The position numbers and the translations under genes were made by a program. A DNA stretch of 64,000 nt from Anaeromassilibacillus sp. An200. Its GTDB lineage: Bacteria > Bacillota > Clostridia > Oscillospirales > Acutalibacteraceae. The stretch lies in assembly GCF_002160025.1 (NCBI RefSeq), contig NZ_NFJU01000011.1:1-64000 (forward strand), given 5' to 3'. Below the pieces are notes generated by a model. It did no database searches. It was not told the origin of the DNA and was given only the letters and a program-made list of their open reading frames with translations. Shown piece by piece: positions 59,459 to 64,000 of the stretch (position 1 is the first letter of the stretch; each line of letters begins with the position of its first letter).

Positions 59459-60599
59459 TTCAAACCATGCCAAAGGCCTGCACAGCGCATTGTCGCGTCA
59501 GATTCTTTTTCAATATGTTCTCAGCCTGCTTGCCTGGTGCGCCGGACTTCCCCTCATCACCTTTCTTGCGGTGCTGCTTGTCTCCTCCCGCACCTGGTAT
59601 GGATCGGAAGCGATTTATCCGTTTCTTGACTGGGCAAGGGATTATTTTTGGGTTTTGTTTGTATTGGCGCTGATATTTGGCCTGTTCGTCATCACCATCT
59701 ATTTTATCCTCAAGCCTTTGCGCTATGTGGATGCCCTGGTGAGAGCATCGCAGCAGCTGGCGCAGAATCCGGAGCGGCCGATCGAGCTGCCGGATCTTCT
59801 TGCTCCCGTGACGGATCGGCTCAACGCGGTGCGTCAGGAATCCCTCCGCAGCGCGGCGGCGGCGCGGGAAGCGGAGCAGCGGAAAAACGATCTTATCGTC
59901 TATCTCGCGCATGATCTCAAAACACCGCTCACCAGTGTGATCGGGTATCTGACCCTTCTGCGCGACGAGCCCCAGATCTCCCCGGAGCTGCGCGCCCGCT
60001 ATACCGGCATCGCGCTGGACAAGGCAGAGCGCCTGGAGGAACTGATCAATGAATTCTTTGAAATCACCCGCTTCAATCTCACCCACCTGACACTGGAGCT
60101 CTCCGACATCGATCTGACCCGGATGCTGGAACAGACATGCAGCGAATTTGAACCTTCCTTTGCGGAAAAGGGCCTGCGCTGCACTCTGGATCTTCCCCCG
60201 CAGCTTCCATGCGAATGCGATCCCGACAAGCTGGCCCGGGTCTTTGACAATCTCCTGCGCAACGCGAATTTCTACAGCTTTCCCGATACCGTCATCCATG
60301 TGAGCGGGCAGCTGAATCAGGGATTGATCACCCTGCGCTTTGAAAACAGCGGAAGAACCATCCCAAAGGAAAAGCTGGATCGCATTTTCGAGCAGTTTTT
60401 CCGCTTGGACTCCTCCCGCTCGACCGCAAGCGGCGGAGCTGGCCTTGGCCTGGCAATCGCGAGGGAAATCGTTCGCCTGCATGGCGGCGGCATCTGCGCG
60501 GCAAGCGCCGACAACCATATCCTTTTCACCATCACACTGCCCCAGCGCCAAACCGTCCCCCAACCGCCCACTGTCTATCCCAGCGTAAGAAATTCGTAG
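59451..60599 (+). CDS. vanS: VanS-type sensor histidine kinase
   Basis: 382 aa. Two membrane segments (about 22-46 and 66-88) flank a very short extracellular loop, as in VanS of D-Ser clusters. The phospho-acceptor is His154 (YLAHDLKTPLTSVIGYL); the N, G1 and G2 boxes (DNLLRNANFYS, GAGLGLAI) are intact. The TTG start has GGGGGGTGGG eight bases upstream and overlaps vanR. Likely senses cell-wall antibiotic stress (inference from family). Confidence 0.88.
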   Translation: MNNSNHAKGLHSALSRQILFQYVLSLLAWCAGLPLITFLAVLLVSSRTWYGSEAIYPFLDWARDYFWVLFVLALIFGLFVITIYFILKPLRYVDALVRASQQLAQNPERPIELPDLLAPVTDRLNAVRQESLRSAAAAREAEQRKNDLIVYLAHDLKTPLTSVIGYLTLLRDEPQISPELRARYTGIALDKAERLEELINEFFEITRFNLTHLTLELSDIDLTRMLEQTCSEFEPSFAEKGLRCTLDLPPQLPCECDPDKLARVFDNLLRNANFYSFPDTVIHVSGQLNQGLITLRFENSGRTIPKEKLDRIFEQFFRLDSSRSTASGGAGLGLAIAREIVRLHGGGICAASADNHILFTITLPQRQTVPQPPTVYPSVRNS

Positions 60600-60625
60600 G
60601 ATTTTGTCACGAAAATCATAAGATC
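60592..60625 (+). promoter_or_regulatory. Candidate VanR-binding repeats and promoter for the ligase operon
   Basis: At and just past the vanS stop: TTCGTAGGAT, then TCACGAAAAT, then CATAAGATCT, spaced about one helical turn apart. This resembles phospho-VanR target repeats. TAAGAT (60619-60624 region) could be a weak activated -10. Any transcript starting here must cross the terminator at 60649-60705. Confidence 0.4.
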
Positions 60626-60648
60626 TCCTTGAGAAAAGAGAAAAGAAC

Positions 60649-60705
60649 AAGCCGCTGCTTTCTGATACCATAAAACCGGTACAGAAAACAGCGGCTTTCT
60701 TTTTT
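60649..60705 (+). terminator. Terminator between vanS and the ligase gene (possible attenuator)
   Basis: Stem AAGCCGCTG/CAGCGGCTT extended by TTTCTG/CAGAAA, with an inner TACC/GGTA pair, followed by TCTTTTTT. Only 29 bases separate it from the ligase ATG and no promoter fits there, so expression of the ligase needs read-through or antitermination. Confidence 0.8.
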
Positions 60706-60734
60706 GATGCGCTGTTCCCAAGGAGGAAGAAAAA

Positions 60735-61781
60735 ATGAATGACAAAAATATAGCCGTTTTTTTTGGCGGCTGTTCCACGGAGCACGAGGTTTCCCTGCAA
60801 TCGGCGCAGGCGGTTTTGAACGCTATCGATCAGAACCGATACCGCCCGCTTGCCGTCGGCATTACCAAAAAAGGCGAATGGCGATTGTTTTCCGGCAGCC
60901 TGGATCAGCTTACAGACGGCAGCTGGGAGCGGGATCCCTCCTGCGTTCCCTGCCTGCTCTCTCCCGACCGCACCTGCCCGGGACTTCTGCTTCTGGGGCC
61001 GGAACCGCGCCGTATTCCGCTCTTTGCGGGCTTTCCTGTCCTGCACGGAAAAAACGGAGAGGACGGAACTATACAGGGCTTGCTGGAACTGTCCGGAATC
61101 CCCGTTGTGGGATGCGGCACACTGGCCAGCGCGCTCGGGATGGACAAGGACAGGGCGCACCGGCTGGCCGCTCTCGCGGGAGTGCCCGCACCAAAAGGAA
61201 CGGTATTCCGGCACGGCTGCGATCCGGTGGAAATTGAGCGGGCCGCGCATGCGATCGGTTGGCCGCTGTTTATTAAGCCGGTGCGTTCCGGCTCTTCCTT
61301 CGGCGTCAGCCGGGTGACAAAGCCGGAACAGCTTGCCTCGGCCGTTTCGGAAGCATTTTCCCACGATTCGGAAATCCTGCTCGAAGAGGCGGTACCGGGC
61401 TTTGAGATTGGCTGCGCCGTCATCGGCAATGAAACGCTTATCACGGGGCGCGTGGATAAAATCGAACTCTCTCAGGGCTTCTTCAATTTTGAGGAAAAGT
61501 ATACGCTTAAAACCTCCAAAATTCACTGCCCCGCCCGTATCTCCCCCGAAAAGGAGGAGGAAGCGGCCCGGGCAGCCAAAAAAGTCTATCGGGCGCTCGG
61601 ATGCCGCGGCTTTGCCCGCGTGGATCTCTTCCTGACGCCGGATGGCCGCATCCTGTTCAACGAGGTCAACACGATTCCAGGGTTCACCTCCCACAGCCGC
61701 TTCCCAACAATGATGAAAGCCATCGGCATTCCCTTTGACCGCCTGGTCAACCGCCTGATCGAACTGGGGGTGGAAGCATGA
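60735..61781 (+). CDS. vanG: D-alanine--D-serine ligase, VanG-type
   Basis: 348 aa, ATP-grasp D-Ala-D-X ligase. FFGGCSTEHEVSLQSA at the N-terminus, FIKPVRSGSSFGVS in the ATP site, the omega-loop EKY at 254-256 followed by TLKTSKIHCPARI, and NEVNTIPGFT at 309-318. EKY plus this flanking sequence is that of the D-Ser/VanG-VanC group, not the D-Lac (VanA/B) group. It would make D-Ala-D-Ser for peptidoglycan precursors. AAGGAGG eight bases before the ATG. Next gene overlaps by ATGA. Confidence 0.88.
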   Translation: MNDKNIAVFFGGCSTEHEVSLQSAQAVLNAIDQNRYRPLAVGITKKGEWRLFSGSLDQLTDGSWERDPSCVPCLLSPDRTCPGLLLLGPEPRRIPLFAGFPVLHGKNGEDGTIQGLLELSGIPVVGCGTLASALGMDKDRAHRLAALAGVPAPKGTVFRHGCDPVEIERAAHAIGWPLFIKPVRSGSSFGVSRVTKPEQLASAVSEAFSHDSEILLEEAVPGFEIGCAVIGNETLITGRVDKIELSQGFFNFEEKYTLKTSKIHCPARISPEKEEEAARAAKKVYRALGCRGFARVDLFLTPDGRILFNEVNTIPGFTSHSRFPTMMKAIGIPFDRLVNRLIELGVEA

Positions 61782-62518
61782 GGACGCAGGTATACACGCG
61801 GGAGGATTCCGCACACGGGCCTTTGATTCTTGTCAACGCGTCCCACCCTATCCCTGTGGGCACAGCGCCGCGCCTTGTCCCCGCACTGCCCGGCTGCGAA
61901 GATGTGCTTTTGGAGCGGCATGCTGCTAGGATGCTGGCCGCATGTGTACGGGCAGCGGGGGCGGCGGGAAGCATCACCGCCGTCTCCGGCTGGAGGAGCC
62001 GGGAGGAGCAGACGCAGATTTGGAACGATTCCCTGCGGGAAAACGGCGAAGCCTTCACACGGAGCTATGTCGCTCTGCCTGGATGCAGTGAACATCAGAC
62101 CGGACTTGCGATCGATCTCGCCGCTGCTGCGCCGGAGATTGATTTTATCCGCCCTCATTTCCCTCGCGACGGATTATATGGGGAATTCCGCCGCCTGGCT
62201 CCCCTGTTCGGCTGGATCGAACGCTATCCCGCCGGAAAGGAGGATATCACCGGAATCGCCTGTGAACCGTGGCATTTCCGCTATGTCGGTACGCCGCATG
62301 CACAGATTATGACGGAGCGCGGCCTGTGCCTGGAGGAATATCTGAACCTGCTGCGCCAGGGGAACGGCCTGCGTTTTCCGCATCGCGGCGGCTTTGTTCG
62401 CATTTTCCGGATCGCCTGCGGCACACAGGGCGTCACGCTCCCCCTTGCCGTGCGTTTCTCCATCTCCGGGGACAACGACGGCGGCTTTCTGCTCACGGTA
62501 CGGGAGGAGATCGCATGA
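61778..62518 (+). CDS. vanXY: D,D-dipeptidase/D,D-carboxypeptidase, VanXY-type
   Basis: 246 aa M15 zinc peptidase. SEHQTGLAID at 104-113 supplies His106 and Asp113, and CEPWHFRYV supplies Glu163 and His166. It removes D-Ala-D-Ala dipeptide and terminal D-Ala from precursors so that D-Ala-D-Ser is used. No signal peptide, as expected for cytoplasmic VanXY. The C-terminal about 60 residues are an extra beta-rich tail. Overlaps both neighbours by ATGA. Confidence 0.88.
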   Translation: MRTQVYTREDSAHGPLILVNASHPIPVGTAPRLVPALPGCEDVLLERHAARMLAACVRAAGAAGSITAVSGWRSREEQTQIWNDSLRENGEAFTRSYVALPGCSEHQTGLAIDLAAAAPEIDFIRPHFPRDGLYGEFRRLAPLFGWIERYPAGKEDITGIACEPWHFRYVGTPHAQIMTERGLCLEEYLNLLRQGNGLRFPHRGGFVRIFRIACGTQGVTLPLAVRFSISGDNDGGFLLTVREEIA

Positions 62519-64000
62519 GAGCAAAATCTCCCGCCCTTGACCGGTTCCGGATTGCAGCCGCCGTGCTGGTGGCCGCGATCCACACCTCCCCGCTGACAAC
62601 GTATACAGCCGATGGCGACTTCTTTCTCACGCGCGTGCTGGCCCGCCTGGCTGTTCCGTTCTTTTTCCTGGTGACAGGCTATTTCCTGTCCCGCTCGGAA
62701 TGGAACAGTCTGCCGCGCTTCCTCAAAAAGACAGGCTTGCTGTATCTGGCCGCCATGCTTTTCTATCTGCCGCTGAATCTCTATTCCCGCAATCTGAGCG
62801 GATGGCAGAACATTGTACGGGGGATCCTGTTTGACGGCACCTTTTATCATCTCTGGTACTTTCCCGCCGTCTTGCTCGGTTCCCTTCTGGCATTTCTGCT
62901 GAGCCGAAAAGGGCCGCGCTTCGCCCTGACAGCGGCGGGGCTCCTCTACCTGATCGGCCTGGGAGGAGACAGCTATTATGGCCTTGTCTCCTCCCTGCCT
63001 TTCGGCAAAGCGTTCTACGATATCCTGTTTTCTCTTTCCGCTTACACCCGAAACGGCATTTTTTTCGCCCCCCTCTTTCTTCTGCTCGGAGCCTACGCGA
63101 AGCGCCGGAACCCTCGTCTCTGTCTTGTGGGATTCCTGCTTTCCTTTGCGGCGATGAGCGTGGAAGCCTTTCTTCTGCGGGCAGCCGAAGCACAGCGCCA
63201 TGACAGCATGTATCTGCTTTTGCCGTTCTGCTCCCTGTTTCTGTTTTCCCTGCTTCTGAGCCGGAACAGCGGACAAAACCGGGACGCCCGCCGTTTCTCC
63301 GCTGTGTTTTATGTCATACACCCCTGGTGCATTGTACTGGTGCGCGGAGGTGCGGAAATGCTGGGACTGGAAGCCGTTCTGGTGAGTAACAGTCTGGGAC
63401 ATTTTCTTGCCGTGCTGCTGTTCAGCGCGGCGGTCTCGCTGAGCGCTGTCTTTTTCCTGCCTCGCCGGCCCTCGGAAACTGGCCGCGCGTGGTGTGAAAT
63501 TGATCTGCGTGCCCTGCGCTCCAACACCTTTCTGCTCCAGCGAAAAGCCGGCGTACACAGCGCTCTGATGGCGGTGATCAAAGCGGATGCCTACGGACAT
63601 GGAGCCATCCCCTGTGCCCGCGCGCTGCGCCGCTGCGGTGTGCGAGCCTTTGCTGTCGCCACGCTGGAGGAGGGCATTACCCTGCGCCGTGCCGCTGTTC
63701 GGGGAACCATTCTGATTCTCGGCTATACGCCTCCCTCCGAGGCGGATCTGCTCGTTCGCTGGCGGCTGACCCAGGCGGTGATGGACGAACCGTATGCCCG
63801 CCAGCTCGCCGCACAGGGCAGGCGCGTCGCCGTTCATGTAGCAGTTGACACGGGAATGCACCGGATTGGTATTCCCGTGGAGGAGGTTGCCGCGTTCCGC
63901 CGTGTCTACCGTCTGCCCCATCTGCGCTTTACGGGGATTTTTTCCCACCTCTGCACCGCGAACGGACGCTCTCCTCAGGAGGAAAGCTTTGCACAAATGC
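62515..64000 (+). CDS. vanT: Membrane-bound serine racemase, VanT-type (cut by the window end)
   Basis: 495 codons are present and the frame is open at the window end. Residues 1 to about 320 are an acyltransferase-3-like membrane domain with about ten hydrophobic segments (starting LDRFRIAAAVLVAAIHTSPL). From Trp326 an alanine-racemase-like domain begins (WCEIDLRALRSN), with PLP lysine Lys356 in VIKADAYGHG and HVAVDTGMHRIG further on. VanT takes up L-Ser and racemises it to D-Ser for the ligase. The C-terminal part of the racemase domain lies outside the window. Confidence 0.9.
   Translation, partial: MRAKSPALDRFRIAAAVLVAAIHTSPLTTYTADGDFFLTRVLARLAVPFFFLVTGYFLSRSEWNSLPRFLKKTGLLYLAAMLFYLPLNLYSRNLSGWQNIVRGILFDGTFYHLWYFPAVLLGSLLAFLLSRKGPRFALTAAGLLYLIGLGGDSYYGLVSSLPFGKAFYDILFSLSAYTRNGIFFAPLFLLLGAYAKRRNPRLCLVGFLLSFAAMSVEAFLLRAAEAQRHDSMYLLLPFCSLFLFSLLLSRNSGQNRDARRFSAVFYVIHPWCIVLVRGGAEMLGLEAVLVSNSLGHFLAVLLFSAAVSLSAVFFLPRRPSETGRAWCEIDLRALRSNTFLLQRKAGVHSALMAVIKADAYGHGAIPCARALRRCGVRAFAVATLEEGITLRRAAVRGTILILGYTPPSEADLLVRWRLTQAVMDEPYARQLAAQGRRVAVHVAVDTGMHRIGIPVEEVAAFRRVYRLPHLRFTGIFSHLCTANGRSPQEESFAQM

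Noticed and set aside
57458-61814. Two long minus-strand frames opposite galM-vanR and vanS-vanG
   Set aside because: Shadow frames of GC-rich genes; sense genes are contiguous, overlapping and motif-complete.

Overview
The window is 64 kb of gene-dense bacterial DNA with a GC content judged by eye at about 57%. It has short intergenic gaps, AGGAGG-type ribosome binding sites, frequent TTG/GTG starts and many ATGA stop/start overlaps. The gene content points to an anaerobic, gut-type member of the Clostridia, probably Oscillospiraceae/Ruminococcaceae-like: PerR with a rubrerythrin, a split ThrE exporter, carboxynorspermidine enzymes, glycogen phosphorylase with 4-alpha-glucanotransferase, and a vanG-type cluster. 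I see 57 protein genes, the last cut by the window end. I see no tRNA, rRNA, CRISPR array or insertion sequence.

Layout. 0.5-7.1 kb (minus): exopolysaccharide operon of polymerase, flippase, two glycosyltransferases and a chain-length regulator with a degenerate kinase domain. 7.4-11.9 kb: an ECF-type S component divergent from a MocR/PdxR-like regulator, then pepT and a membrane protein. 12-17.4 kb (minus): GH3 beta-glucosidase, a tiny membrane protein, two FAD-dependent oxidoreductases. 17.7-18.7 kb: PerR-like regulator and rubrerythrin. 18.8-25.1 kb: an accessory-looking stretch with a YdcF-like protein, a DUF4261-like protein, a VWA protein, a glycosyltransferase-hydrolase fusion and a small membrane protein. 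25.1-29.3 kb: GH2 beta-galactosidase divergent from an AraC regulator. 29.3-35.7 kb (minus): six-gene polyamine operon preceded by a long structured leader with its own promoter and terminator (35.75-36.17 kb). 36.2-41.2 kb (minus): rsmA and two membrane proteins, an HD protein, a Bce-like two-component system and a cytidylate-kinase-like protein. 41.4-44.4 kb (plus): IMPase, Nudix, ThrE pair, MazG-like. 44.5-49.6 kb (plus): LacI regulator, malQ, glgP. 49.9-52.7 kb: MerR regulator, ABC-F protein, HD nucleotidase. 52.8-56.4 kb (minus): DUF368 lipid-carrier translocase, glycosyltransferase, tcdA, and an initiating sugar-phosphate transferase. 56.6-58.6 kb: ROK glucokinase and galM. 58.7-64 kb (plus): vanR, vanS, vanG-type ligase, vanXY, vanT.

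How it fits together. Sugar enters through beta-galactosidase and beta-glucosidase, then galM/glucokinase, and is stored or mobilised by malQ/glgP. Surface glycan is started by the transferase at 56 kb and extended, flipped and polymerised by the operon at 0.5-7 kb, while the DUF368 protein would recycle the lipid carrier. Polyamines can be made from arginine by two different aminopropyl-donor chemistries encoded in one operon. The van cluster would remodel peptidoglycan precursors to D-Ala-D-Ser. The signals I find most worth following are the polyamine-operon leader RNA, the duplicated spermidine chemistry, and the terminator between vanS and the vanG-type ligase gene.
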